Below are positions 37,760 through 50,690 of a DNA stretch of 64,000 nt, one piece after another. The number at the start of each line of letters is the position of its first letter. The stretch's first letter is position 1. Origin of the DNA: Nipponacmea schrenckii (Eukaryota; Mollusca; Gastropoda; Lottiidae); assembly GCA_030562195.1 (NCBI GenBank), contig JAUJPP010000003.1, forward strand, positions 45,328,602-45,392,601, in the 5' to 3' direction. The notes under the pieces were generated by a model. It did not search any database. It was given only the letters and a program-made list of their open reading frames with translations, and was not told the origin of the DNA. The translations under genes were made by a program, and so were the position numbers.

Positions 37760-38525
37760 TCCATAATCAGTCAGCATTTCACTCAGTATGCAAGTCAATA
37801 TCTAGTCAGCTTTTCACTCAATATCAAAACAGCATATAACTAGACAGCATTTTACAGAACATCAAGTCAGCATGTCGTCCAATAATCAATCAGAAAAGAT
37901 CTCAACATTTAGTCAACATGTCACTCAATGATCAGTTCAGCATGTCGCCCAATAATCAGTCAGCATGCATCCAAAAACTAGTCAGCATTTTACTAAAAAA
38001 TCAGTTTGGCATGTCTCACAATATCTAGTTAGCAAGTCTCAATATCTAGTCAAGTCAGCTTGCCAAGAAATATATAGTCATCATGCCACCCAATATCCTA
38101 TCACATTGCCACCCAATATCCATTCAGCATACCAACCAATAACCATTCATCATGCCACCCTATATTCTGTCGGTATGCTACTCAATATCTAGCCAGGATA
38201 CCAACAAATATCCATTCAGCATGCTACTCAATATCTAGAGAGCATGCCACCCAATATCCGTTCAGCATACCAACCAATACCCAGTCAGCATGCCACTCAA
38301 TATCTAGATAGCATACATCAACATGAAGTCAGCATGTTTTTCGATATCTAATATCTAGTCAGCATGTCAACCAAAATCTAGTCATGTTACTCTATATCTA
38401 GTGAGCGATTTACTGGATAACCAGTCATATAACTCTATATCTAGTCACCGTGTAAACCAATATTCACTTAGCATGTTTTCAATATCTAATCAGCATGTCA
38501 ACCAATATCCAGTCAGCATGCCTTT
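37760..38525 (+). repeat. Irregular short tandem repeat, unit about 20-24 bp, about 30 copies
   Basis: The consensus is roughly 'aatatctagtcagcatgcca' followed by 'ccc' or 'ctc'. Copies differ in length (about 17-30 bp) and in the CAGCATG(T/C)C core, giving an array of about 770 bp. The two short ORFs here (37,637-37,843; 37,965-38,192) are products of the array. Because the unit length wanders, this is an old, decaying minisatellite. Confidence 0.85.
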
Positions 38526-39070
38526 CACTAGCTATCGTTGAGTAATTATCATCGAAAAAGCATGTACATGTACCTGGCAAGTCAGACGAATTTCTGTCAA
38601 CAATTATTTAACAAAACCCAAAACCATGCACCGGACTCGTAAAATCTAGTATAATGTTCAGTTTTGAATGTGACGAAAGAGTTGACCCATTTAAGAGAAA
38701 TTGAATCAGCAGAGAGAAAATCAAAAGGCGACAAAATATAAAAATGTGCTGTTTTAATGAGGGCAATATAAAACTCCTACTGAACGTTATTTATCCCGAG
38801 AGAGTTTTATTTCATTACAATTTCCTTTACTTCTCACCATTAAAATTTATTAGACTCATTTATTTAACTAAAAGCAGGTTTACTTTAAAGGATGTGAGAT
38901 ACGTGTCTCCAGTCTCTGTTCCTTTTATAGTTCATAGATTTTGAAAAAATAGAAAATGGTAAGGAGGGTGCTATTATGTAATTTTCTTTGTTAAAGTTAA
39001 AGTTGAAGTGTCTACAGTCATTTGAACTAATGTAAGTCTTCAAACCTCTCTTACAATGCGCTCGTATCAA
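38526..39070. other. Intergenic, no recognised gene
   Basis: Short overlapping ORFs on both strands (up to 66 codons) have no recognisable features. Confidence 0.5.
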
Positions 39071-39073
39071 CTA

Positions 39074-39125
39074 GAAATGAAATGTAATGAAATTTTGCGT
39101 CCTACTCTTCTACACCTTATGGGCC
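39074..39125 (-). mobile_element. 3' fragment of the same SINE family
   Basis: About 50 bp ('gaaatgaaatg', 'cgtcctactcttct', 'caccttatgggc') match the 3' tail of the SINE at 36.2 kb (about 36,199-36,250) with a few differences. The tRNA head and body are absent. This is probably a 5'-truncated or decayed copy in the same orientation. Confidence 0.75.
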
Positions 39126-42100
39126 CATATATACTAGAATTTCTAGTTTTCAGACCACAAAATTTATGAAAATATCAATTATCCCAAACTTTCAGAAAAA
39201 TCAATTTAAAATGGGTTCTGTACGGACTGGGAAGACCTCATGTTACTTCACGCATGCTTATTGATTGACATAAAGAAACACAATCGAATATACACTGTAC
39301 TAATATTCTGAGATGTAATAATTAGAATAGAAATGAGAAATTGAAACATAAACAATCTAATGAAATGAAAATAAAGGGTAATCTATTATACTGTTATCTT
39401 TCACATACCAATTGTCTTGTCAACTAATTAGACTTCATTCAACATATAATTTGAAAAAGAAAGAAATTACGCCGTGTTGTGCAAATGAGAAGCAGACGTG
39501 CAACAATTTGACAGTACCAATGATGCTGTAAACATTTCTTTCAATTTTGATCTCTTTTTAAGAAAATTGTTGATTGGAGGTCTTGAAGAGTCAAGAGATG
39601 CATGTTTGTCTACGGAAAGTATCGTTCAAATACATGATTGTCGAAAAGAATTAATCACTGTCTTGTAGCTGATTACTCATGAAAGCCACGAAAGTCAGTC
39701 TGTATTACAACAAACATTCTTCAGAATATATGGAAAATCTTTAACACAATATTTTATATATATGCTAAGCTTTTTTCTTGTAGTAAAAGTTTCGTTCTTG
39801 AAGAATATGTACTTCGGGGTGGTTTCCCTAGATAATAGAGGACATTTTAAAGATTATTTGCCTTCTCAACCTAATGCCGTTTTCATTACAAAGAATATTT
39901 TCTGAATATCCACTTGTTATGATATATTGTGGGCGTATAAAACTTTTTTTTGTAATAATTAAAGGTATCGTGGTTGATTGAAACCTGCATTATTCATAAT
40001 TAGCTTCTTCAAACGAGCAATACATATGTTATTAATTAAAATTCTTTTTTTTTTTTAATAAATTTAAATCATCTGCTAGAAATGTGATAGGTGTGAATTA
40101 ATTATTGACATGGTCTTGATAAAGATAATGAAACATGAAAGGGAATAATGTTATAAGTGTAAGTGTTTTCATGGTACCACAGTCAGTTTTATGAGCAACT
40201 GGGAGTGATTTTCAAAAGCAAAGTGTATCGTTACTCTTTCGCAGTTCTTAATATGATCATTTACATTTCACATATTTCATTTACAAGGTATCAAGTTAAC
40301 ATATTGAAATTGATTCGAACTAAGAAAAAATGCTCTTTATTTATGATTGTCTCTCGAATATCAATAATTGCAAACATAGCAGATCCTACCGACAATCGAC
40401 TTTCATGTTGATGTTTACCTATTCTTTATTATGATTGGTTCCTACTGAGTAATCTTTTGACATTTCAATAAAATAAAATGTATTTATGTAATTCTTCTAA
40501 AAAGCTAACATAGAAAGTTAATTGAAGCTCTTAATGGATTAAATTATTGTTTACATAAAACACGTTTATTGTATATTTATAGATCTGTAACAGGTACATT
40601 GTAACAATATAAATTAGTATAGTTATATTGATATATTAGTAAATAGTTACAGAACGGGCTGACTTTGCTTATGTAATCAAAAAGGAAAATCGAAACTGGC
40701 AGGTCAAATTAACATAGTGATCATATGAATAGGTTAACGAATCCTAACAATGAAAAGTCTATATCTGTGCACTTTCAGCATATACATTCAATACATTGTG
40801 GGGTTAATTCATTGATTATCAAACTTACGTTCGATACTAATTTTTACTGAGAGCGATAAGAGAACAAAAGATATGGCCTATGACCGAGACTTGCATATTT
40901 CCATAGAGCCTTTTGAAAATGTATTCTTAGAAAGAATACTTATTGTTGATTAAAACTATGACAAGTGATATTGAGATGTGAAAGTCTCTAGATACTTGAC
41001 CATTACCTTGAGATTTCACTATTATAAACATCTCATTGGTACTGACATAAAGATGTCATTGACAGTGACAATGTCTTGTATCATTCATATTAACAGTGGT
41101 TCTATTAACATGTGAGTGAGCAATTGGAACAGTGGAAAAAGATTTACATTGTAGTGCTACTTTTCTTTCAAAAATCTCTTTTATTTTCACCGAGTAACAG
41201 TTTTATAAGCATATAAAAAAGACTCGAAAATATAAATCCACAAAAATAGGGGAAAAAAAGTTTCTTTTACAATTGTTCTGTTCTAAACTAAGTTCTACAT
41301 ATAAATAATTTATTGCGAAGTCAGTTACGTGATGTTTATAGAATATCCACGTACATCTCAAGTGCTAATTATTATTTAAACAGCTTACATGTTACATTAT
41401 ATGAGCATTGTGGTGCTAGAAAACCTTTAAATCTTTGAACAACACGCAAATAATTTTTGACCAAGCGATCTATTATTATACAGGGTTGACAAGTCTAAAC
41501 CACGTTATAGTGAAAATAATGGGATTCATTATGTGTTTTCTTATTGAAATTAAAACATGATTAGTATCAATTATAGAATATTTTAGTCGGATGAAGCTGG
41601 CGAAAATTCAAACATATTTAAATGACCAATGCCAGAGAATGCCACTGTAATTTCAATTTCAGTTTGTACTTCTAGTTTCCAGTTTTTCCTTCCTGAACTC
41701 TCATATAAACATGATTTTGACTCTACTACCGCAAATATCAAAAACGTCGAAATACTATGAATTTACTTGGCTAAAAATTGGAAATGGATAAACAAGGTGT
41801 AGGAAGATTATACGGGATGAGACTACAGACAGTTGAAATATAAACCAGTAATTATAGAATGTCTGGGGAGTTTCACTGAATATTTCTGACAACCAGAAAC
41901 TCGTATTGAAATTGATTCCTGTATTTTATTCAATTTACCCATACACCAGATACATAAAATCAAACCAGTTTACATTTTTCACCATAACAAGATATTATCA
42001 GTGAGTGTAGAGAGAAATTGCAGAAAATTATTTTACCATGTCGATTATATCGCCGTGATCTGCTGAAATAGTTGCATGACATACGTTTCTTTATAAAGGT

Positions 42101-42360
42101 TGTGTGACTTCGTATCTATTTTTGTTTGTAAGTTACAAGAAGAAATCACTTGTCAATCAGAAACATAAGATACTGATATCCTGTTTACTTCAATAAATAA
42201 AATTGTTCATTATCGAGGAATTATTGCGAAATTGTTAGTGGTTATCACACCTAGGCTAACCTCTCTTAGTAGATAAAAATATATACTTTTTTGTTTAGTA
42301 GGGAAACAATCTCTAACACAATCAAATTATACCTTTTGTAGCAACCTACAATTCTACAGC
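39126..42360. other. Intergenic with a solo repeat end
   Basis: No gene seen. At 39,925-39,947 the phrase 'ttgtgggcgtataaaact' matches the terminal sequence of the palindrome-ended elements at 47.13 and 52.49 kb, suggesting a truncated remnant of that family. Confidence 0.45.
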
Positions 42361-42362
42361 CA

Positions 42363-42672
42363 AAAGTCGGCGGTGATTGTGAAACGGTTTTATAAAGAAC
42401 TCCAGGATGAATTCCCTAACATATATACCAAACGTTTAGTGACTGCTTACAAAAGGAATAAAAATCTCAGTAATATCCTTGTACGTGGTAGATTAGACCC
42501 CCTCCTTTACCTCCCTGAAGTAATCGCTTTGAAAAAATTCTCCTTGAAAATTAATCATTGTGTAAATCTCTCCAGAAGAAGACAATTTCTTATCAAACTG
42601 ATGTGTGATGTAGTCTCTACTTGTGACCTAGGCCAGTGCTTCTATAAGAGATTATCTCTTAAAACACTCTAA
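42363..42672 (+). pseudogene. Penelope-like RT, C-terminal fragment
   Basis: About 100 open codons. LVTAYKRNKNLSNILVRGRL (about residues 22-41) matches the '(A/T)Y(K/R)RNxNLxxxLVR' block that follows the RT thumb in Penelope-like elements, upstream of the endonuclease. The RT palm is missing upstream and no GIY-YIG domain is visible downstream. Upstream and downstream sequence is non-coding, so this is an isolated relic. It is not contiguous with the 15.8-17.6 kb copy but could belong to the same family. Confidence 0.55.
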
Positions 42673-45600
42673 CACTAAACACAATTTTAGAACAAGAATC
42701 ATTCGAGCTTCAACCTTGCACCTAACTAAAACCGAAAACGTATATTCCTTTCGAAATTCAAAGATACGTTAGTGTATACCGTATACACTGTCCAGAAACA
42801 CGAGAAAGGAATATATCTCATTAAAAATCTAATTTTTCATGTTAATCTTAGTGTCTAGTATCATTTAATCCTTTAGATAGAAACACTAGACCAGGATATT
42901 ATTCCTACTGTCCATCGGAAATTAAATATAAAGCCTAACATTGGAAACGTGCCGGAATTACAAGTCTATACAGGACCAATGAAATATGAAAAATATAATT
43001 TATGTGTATCTTAAACGTTATTGTAATACGGGCTTTGTTTAGGGATTTCTAGGAAGTTAGTAGCCTACCGACTGTAAAGTTTGTTGGCTTCTATACTAGC
43101 AGACAAATTCCTCTATCAAATGCTTCAAGAGATATGATTCCCGGAATTGCCCAAGCCATTTTCTCAAATACGACACTTGAGACTAAAACTAAAATGTAGT
43201 TCTGTGATATCCGCTTTCGGATAGCTCTTAAGGTGAAAGTTATAATAACTTTAATCGTAACTCTTTCTATCGCAACACTAGTACCATGTACAAATGTCTT
43301 TATTACAAGGGAAGCTTTTTGCGTTTGTAATTTTACCAACTCAAAAATTTTCCAGTAAAAATTGTCTATTTATTGTAAATTGTATTAGGAATGATCTATC
43401 TTCTACATCGAATTGTTTTGACGTAATTAGTTAATATTTAATAACTGATTGCTATATACAATAGCAACCGATTAACTTCAATAGTTACCTAATCAACGTG
43501 TCTTGAAGTATTGTTGTTTGCTATTTGATACTTATGAATGTTCTCCTCTACACGCTACGGAATAACCTATTACATTTTATTTGTTTTTACTTATTTGAGA
43601 CAACAACCAAGATGAAGAATGTTTTAAGTTTTGTAGTTTTCTTCTTCTTTCAATTGTCTTAAATGCAAAGAAATAAACCTAATATAGTGGATTTTTTCCG
43701 TTAAAATCGAAAACTTCAATTTGTCAAGTTCTATTTGCAGGAATCCCACAGGTCAAAAAAGTATCATTAACATGTGGGCCTATGATCATGTAGGACAAGT
43801 GTTGTTTGTAACATTGGTATATATCATAACATAAAACCACTAATGACAAGATAATTAAGAAGAATAATAAAAGCGCGTCTGGAACATTAATGATATCTTT
43901 AGGCAAGAATTACAATCATTCCATCTATCGTCATTAATGAAGCATACAAAAACCCCCATAGTAGTACAATATCCATGTCTACCACAGGTACAAACGTTTA
44001 ACACAATTATTTTACTAATTTGGAATATGTCATCAATCAAAACTGAACAAGTTTGTTCTCAGTGAATTTATCGAGATTGAATTGTAACTTGCACTTATAT
44101 TAAAGGTCAATAGCATCTTCATCTCGTAATTGAAATAACATAATATTACGTGTTGATGATATAAGTACAACATAGTATTAATGCAGTTATTATTAATATT
44201 GTGCTTCGTGAAAGAAGAATATTGCCAACATTTTAGTACATACATATTCTGTGTTGCTTAGTCCGAAAACCGAAACTTTCCCATCAGATAGAAAGACATC
44301 CAGCAACTAGTAATTATGACTTATATTATTTCTTATGCACTTATCACAAACGTTCTTAATAGCAAAGTCAGCACATATTTGTCGCGTCTTTACTTCTCTT
44401 TGGTGTGCATTGTACCTTCTCATGCAATATAGATTCATTCTTATGCCTATATTCAGACAACACCCTACCGAAAGGACAATCTCATTGAAATCTGTTTCAT
44501 CAGTTAAAAAACGACAACATGACAATGTCACACTGTGACGTATTGTTAAGGAAATTGGGGACAGAGTCAGCATTACAGATTTTTATGTTACGTGAATAGT
44601 GTACCTTCAACTATTTCACATGCGTTGTCGAAATATAAACTAGTTTGTATGTATTGATATTAAAAGAATATTAGAAATAATATACATGTTGATTCTTACC
44701 GTTTGATTGACGTAATGCCTCAAGACAAGATTCTTTCTAGTTGACTGTCAAACTTCTTCTCTCAAGACGTTAGAAATAAAAGTCCGTGTGTAAATTCCAA
44801 CAGAATGTCAACATCAATATATATCCATGATCAGTTTATGGCGAGTTTTGCCTCTAACCAATAGTTTTCTTTCTAACTAAAAACCTGCCTCATTCAAACA
44901 CAACTGCTACTGTATAGGAATTGGAAAATGTTCGATCGGTGCGAAGACGTTAGGAACTATGGTATGACGACGAGTGAAAGGAGACAGTTTATGATACAAG
45001 TCAAACCGTGGATTCTCCTCTGATTGCTTCTATATTAAATCAACTAGTCTGAAGGCATCAATACAAACTGATGAGAATTTAAGGCTCTTTCAAACCAAGC
45101 AATTTGTGCAAACAAATTTAACCATACAATTTGTACTTGAGTCTAATTATTGTTTCGTTGTCATCCATGCAATTTTACTTTCAATTACTTGATGAGAAAT
45201 TCTTAAAACATAACAATTTAACAGTCTACAGGCTTTGATTTCAATTCCACCTCTAAGTAGAAATTGGTTGATTAAATGTATGTTTCTTCCACGTTGAGGA
45301 GCACTTCCAGATTTTAATTAAAACAATTCAATGTAATGTTCTTGTGTTTTCAACAATAATGAGTTTTCAATTACATCTTGAGTCTGGAAACTCTCGTTTA
45401 GTTTTATACATTCCAAACACGTAAATACCTTGAACTATACTCTCTAGGTTCCTTGTTGTGTTTGGTATTGACCCGTCAAAAAGCCACCCGGTTTCGGAAG
45501 GTTCTCACGCGCTTCAGAAAGTCCTTTTAGTAATCTTATTCCTATGCTGCTGTGTTCTATGTATACTCTCTGAAGCTGTAATTTTCTTGTCCCATTCACA

Positions 45601-46475
45601 TGTAACTGAAAGAACTTCTTTTGGATCACAAATCACTAAACATTGCCAATGAGCTGATTCCGACTGGCATAAGTAAATGCATGTCTATTTACGTCTAAGA
45701 TTCTCTTTACACTGTTCAAAACTAGGGATTTAAACGCAATTTAAGTACTAAACAGGTCGATATGATTAGTGAATGTGTGAACGGAGCTTTAGATATGGTC
45801 AGCTAATGTTAACAAGGCCTTAACCTGTTGTCACCCTGCACTAATAGAAGGTGGTGCTAAAAGCTTTACTGAGTTAATTAGAAGACTGTTAATGATAGTA
45901 AGAGAATGACAGGTTTTAAGACTAATCATAATAACCATTATATCTTTTCATTAAACCTACTTGGTCCTGTCTGATCTCTTCTCTCTTTCTATTTTAAGTC
46001 AATCCGTTGAAGAGGTTAAGTACCTATAAAGAAACATGTTAACATTTTGATCGCATTGTTTAAAAATCTGTTAACCCTATTAGTGCTCAATTAATATATT
46101 TAAGAGTTGATTTCAAAGGGCTTTTGGGGGAAACCTGTGATTTTTGTTATTTTAAAAGCTTTTAACGTTACGTTTTAATTCTATTAAAAAAGTATATAAT
46201 ATGTTCAGTCTGGTTTGTTGTAAATTCATCACCTCAATGAAATCGGATTACAGTAATTAAGTTAAGTTGGCTAATTAAGTGAATAATTATTGACTTGATC
46301 TTATTAACCTCAATTTACACCGAATTGGTCAATATCGTTGCAGTGATAGTTTATAAAGAAGAGAATGTATATATAATAATACAAGGCAGATTTCTTCCAC
46401 AAGTGGTTTGCCTAGCAAGATACGCACACTTTAAAGTATATTTCTGTTCAAACAACAGGGTGGAACTATAACATT
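42673..46475. other. Intergenic, no recognised gene
   Basis: Several minus-strand ORFs of 60-88 codons occur (43,091-43,339; 43,724-44,573). They overlap each other, lack recognisable domains and lack splice support, and are taken as chance. The 45,444-45,652 interval is open on both strands, again without a domain. Confidence 0.5.
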
Positions 46476-47140
46476 ATTTGAGTGTAATCCAGGATCTCAT
46501 TAATATACACGATCACACCAAATTTCACGTTCACACTTTTGATGCGTCAAGACTAAGTCAAGGGCAATAATTCAAAATCAGTTCACCGAAAAATAGTCAA
46601 TATCGAACTTGTTAAAGATTTCATTAATGGAATTTTTTTTTATTCAAATCAACTATAGTACACAAGTGAATTTCCACACATTAACAAAAACAAGTGCAAT
46701 GACTAAAAAAAAACGTTCATCGAAAATCGTCAATTTCTAACTTGTCCAAGATCTCATCAATATTATTATAAATGATCACACAAAAAATTTCATTCAAACC
46801 CGATGAAAACTTTAGTCTCTATAGCGTTCACAAGCGAATTTTTACGCGTTTTGATGAAATCAGGGACAATAACTAAAAAAAAAAAGTCGAACTTGTCCAA
46901 GATCTCATCAATACAAATGATTATGCCAAATTTCTGTATCGCGTTCGCAAGCTAATTTTGACGAGTTTTAACTAAGTCAAGAGTAAAAACTCAAAAACCG
47001 TTCATCGACAAATCGTCAATATCGAACTTGTCCAAGGTCTCATCAATATCAATGAACTGAACTATATAACGACTGACAGACCGACGGATGGACAAGGGTG
47101 ACGACAATATACGACCACATTATAATGTGGCGTATAAAAT
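46475..47140 (-). mobile_element. Palindrome-ended tandem-core element (46.5-47.1 kb)
   Basis: Four diverged units of about 130-150 bp carry 'tcaagggcaataactcaaaa', 'cgttcatcgaaaaatcgtc', 'tcgaacttgtccaagatctc' and 'atcaatat'. They end with 'gaccgacggatggacaagggtgacgacaatatacgaccac' (in pieces), in which 47,109-47,135 forms the palindrome ATACGACCACATTATAATGTGG plus CGTAT. This is the mirror image of the left end of the 4,983 element, so the family end is on the right here. No ORF. Confidence 0.8.
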
Positions 47141-50100
47141 TGTTTCATGATATATTATTGGCCTTCGTTATAAAGATATTGTTTTGGCTGAGAAAGCGGG
47201 CATATTAATAGCATTTAGCTTCCTCAAATCGGGTATTAGAATATGATATTCATCAACATAACTATCAGGCCTTCGATCTGAAATAAGGCGTTTAATTGAC
47301 CAATAAAGTTATTGTAAGTAATTTTAAACGAGTGGCTCACCGTCATAGTACACAGTATATCTTTTCCATTTATTTTCATTTCTTAAGGTCTATGCTTCTT
47401 TTTCACAAAATATGGTAAAATTAGGAGTTTATCGGTGTATCATGCATTTTATCACAAGTGAACTATAATCACCACTATAAGAAGGCACCATACAGTGTTG
47501 TTATAATGTACAGAGATTCCTCTCTGGTACATCAGAATTATTGATAAGCCAGCTTTCCTGTCAGTGGCTGAGAAAGGATGACTCAACTTCACGAAAACAC
47601 CCAGGATGGGCCTGGTTTGGATTATCTGTAATAATTATACTTGTCAACACATATGTGGTTAGGTCATTTAAATGTAATTTGTAATAATGATCTGCTGTTT
47701 TCAAAAGAATAAGGCCTTAAATATTTAAATTTGTGGTAAAAACAATTGTCATTTTTCTCATTTGTTTGGTACGCAAAAATTGTAGTGAGCATTTGTCCGA
47801 TAAATCAACTTGCATCATTTATTAACTTTATAAAACCCTAGTTTTAAGAAAGAAAAAGAAAAAAAGAAACAAGTCACAAACAAGCAAGCGCACCCCACGC
47901 AACATCAAATTACTTGTCAAAGTTGTCAACCTTAAAAGTTAGCCTATTTTGTGTTTGCAAAACAAAAAACTTATCAGAGCAGGATACAAGAGTGAAGAGT
48001 ATCAAAGCTTATGGCATATTATCTGGAGATATTAAATATGTCAACTTTTTAAAAAAAATCAATGTAATGACATATTGAAAGCCATTTTCCGTTGTAACAC
48101 GATCGGTGTAACTTTTATTGACAAGGCGAGAACATTTAGACACATTTGTCAATAATTCTGTCATAGAACGTAGACTTGATTACATCAGTAATATTGTGGT
48201 ACGAGTTGAAGTAAATTATGGCGGGAATTGGTGCCTACTGTCAACATGTTAAAAACGTGTTTTCTTGGTGGTTTTTATATAAAATATCAGGTTAATGTAA
48301 CTAAATAGCTGTAAACCATCAATTACCTCTAGCAATATATAATTTAAACACGTTCTGATGAACTATTTCATGAAATGAACAATTCCAGTTAGTTTTGCAA
48401 TATATACCGGTACCTTTAGTGATTTATCCTCGCACAGCAGAAATGTTGCAACTAGTAGTTGGTAAGAGACTAGTTGTATAACAGTGCTTCAATAAAATAA
48501 TTTTCTTTTAATTGCATAAAATAGCTTTTAATCTAACTAGAATTTCTGTTTTTAGTTGTTTCGTCAAGGCTGAACGTCATGCTTCGAACTGCAAAGGCAG
48601 GCGATCTCAATGTTGTTTTAGCCACTATTTAATAACAATCTAATTCCATGGGTAAAAGTGATCACTAAGCAGAAAAAATGGTTTTATAGATGTAATATAT
48701 GAAAAAAAATTCTAATGCTTAACTGAAAAGTATACTACCTCTTATGATGACCAAACAATTCAAATGTTTAGACTTGGTGAATAAGAGTTTTAGTTCTTCG
48801 GTTGGTTTACCTGGTTACAAGACTATACGACAGAATTGCTTTGTACTCCAATGAATCTATAAAACTAAGCAATAGTCCTTTAAACCAAGATAAAATTTAC
48901 AACCCGTATTGTCTTATATAGCGATTCTATATTCTTTAGACATGGCACCATGATAACTCCAACATCTGATTAATACATACTAGGATGTCCATTTGTATAT
49001 CCATTTTAAGAATAAAGAGATGGTCTCTGAAACGCGTTCTGTGTGTTTTATTTAGTATAGGACGGGTTGTAAAAAAAATAGTACGATATTCTTGCTCATA
49101 AATTGAAATACTCACCAATTTTTTATTTAATTTAAGGGAGTTTGTATAGCCGAGACATATCTGCTGTTGATTCCTGGAGCAACAGACAAAGGGCGTTAAA
49201 ATGGGGATATGCACATCGCATTACCAATTGGAAGACATTGTTCAAACAGATGTGTGAAAAAAAACCCTTAATAAATTCCTTTAAAGTTGGTTTCCCTCAT
49301 TAATTAGAGCCAAATTAAGCTTACTAATTGATTAATTGGGGTTTCTAATGAATAATCCATGTACATGTATTCTCAAGTTCAAAAGACCTATGTGGACGTA
49401 GAAATGCTTGTGGAATCCATTTGACTCTGATCAGCTTTGAAACGCCAAATTTAGATTTTATGTTTGATCACGTGACCAAATGACGTCATATGAATAAAGG
49501 TGTATAAGAATTGATTTTGTATTTTATTATTAGTGAGTTAAAACTTATTTGAATTAATTCATAATGTTTTTACAAAGTGATATTTAAACGTTTTATTGCC
49601 TTTTGCTAGATATAATAAATGGAATACCAAAATTGTTGTTAGGGAAAATATTAAGGAATGTGGGCAAGTACGCATGCGTGTATACTTAACAACCACAGCG
49701 TCCGGTTATGTACCGAATTAACAGACTGGATGATCAAAAGAAAGATCAACGACATTTGAGACTTGACGTGCATACCTATGGTAGTACCCTACAGATCGAA
49801 ACCCCGTCATAAATAGCCTAATTACGAGTTAATTAAGGACTTGTGGGACAATCTGGTATTTTTCCCAGTCATTAGAACACCTCTACTTTCTATTGATATA
49901 AGTATTACCGGTCCAATTATGTTATATATATGTACATATATGTAAATAAGGGAAACCAACTTTCAGTTTAAAAGAGAACGACAATATCTGTGGAAATGAT
50001 ATATATATATTAATATATATAATCATCTTTTCTATTTTCTTAAACTTTCGAAAAGGTATTCAAAATATGATGTTGAATGGAGATTTCCAGGTGCCAGTTT

Positions 50101-50690
50101 GAGAATTTAATTTTCAAACATAGTATTTCGATATTGCGATTCGGATATAACGATATAAAGCCCATAAATAGGTAAACATGATTTGTCTTGAAGTTATATA
50201 GAAACCCAATTCTCCATGACAACTTCACTAACTCTCTTTAATATGTGAGAAAGTAAAGAAAATGAAATTTTTAAGAGGTTTGAAGATTGTTTTCTTTACA
50301 AAAGTTTTATAAAAGAAATTCCATGTGCCTAGAGCAATATACATTGATTGGATTTTAAATGAAAGGCCGGTATTAAAATAGAAAGCTTCTATAACTATAC
50401 TTGAGTAGCTAATAGTAAATTATATTATATATTTCTAAATAAGAAACCATAAGTTATTGATTTTTTCAAATTTGTAAATAAATTGTTTTCACCAGTTTAA
50501 CTTGCTCAAGAAGTTTCTTACTTACATCAAAGATAACAATAAACAAAGTGGACTTTCAATAGGTTACTTTCACATAAATTGGAATTTTAAGTCAAGGTGC
50601 TAAAAAGCAATTCTACTCAATTCTAGCGGTGGAGTATACAGATTTGTTTGGAAAGACTCAGTTGAGAATTAAATTATTTTGACGAAAAAT
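47141..50690. other. Intergenic, no recognised gene
   Basis: AT-rich DNA with an (AT)n tract at about 49,999-50,022. The longest ORF (92 codons, minus strand, 48,936-49,214) has no recognisable feature. Confidence 0.5.

Noticed and set aside
43091..44573. Cluster of minus-strand ORFs of 60-88 codons
   Set aside because: They overlap in different frames, have no recognisable domains and no consistent splice sites.
48936..49214. 92-codon minus-strand ORF
   Set aside because: No domain, AT-rich codon content and no exon signals; likely chance.
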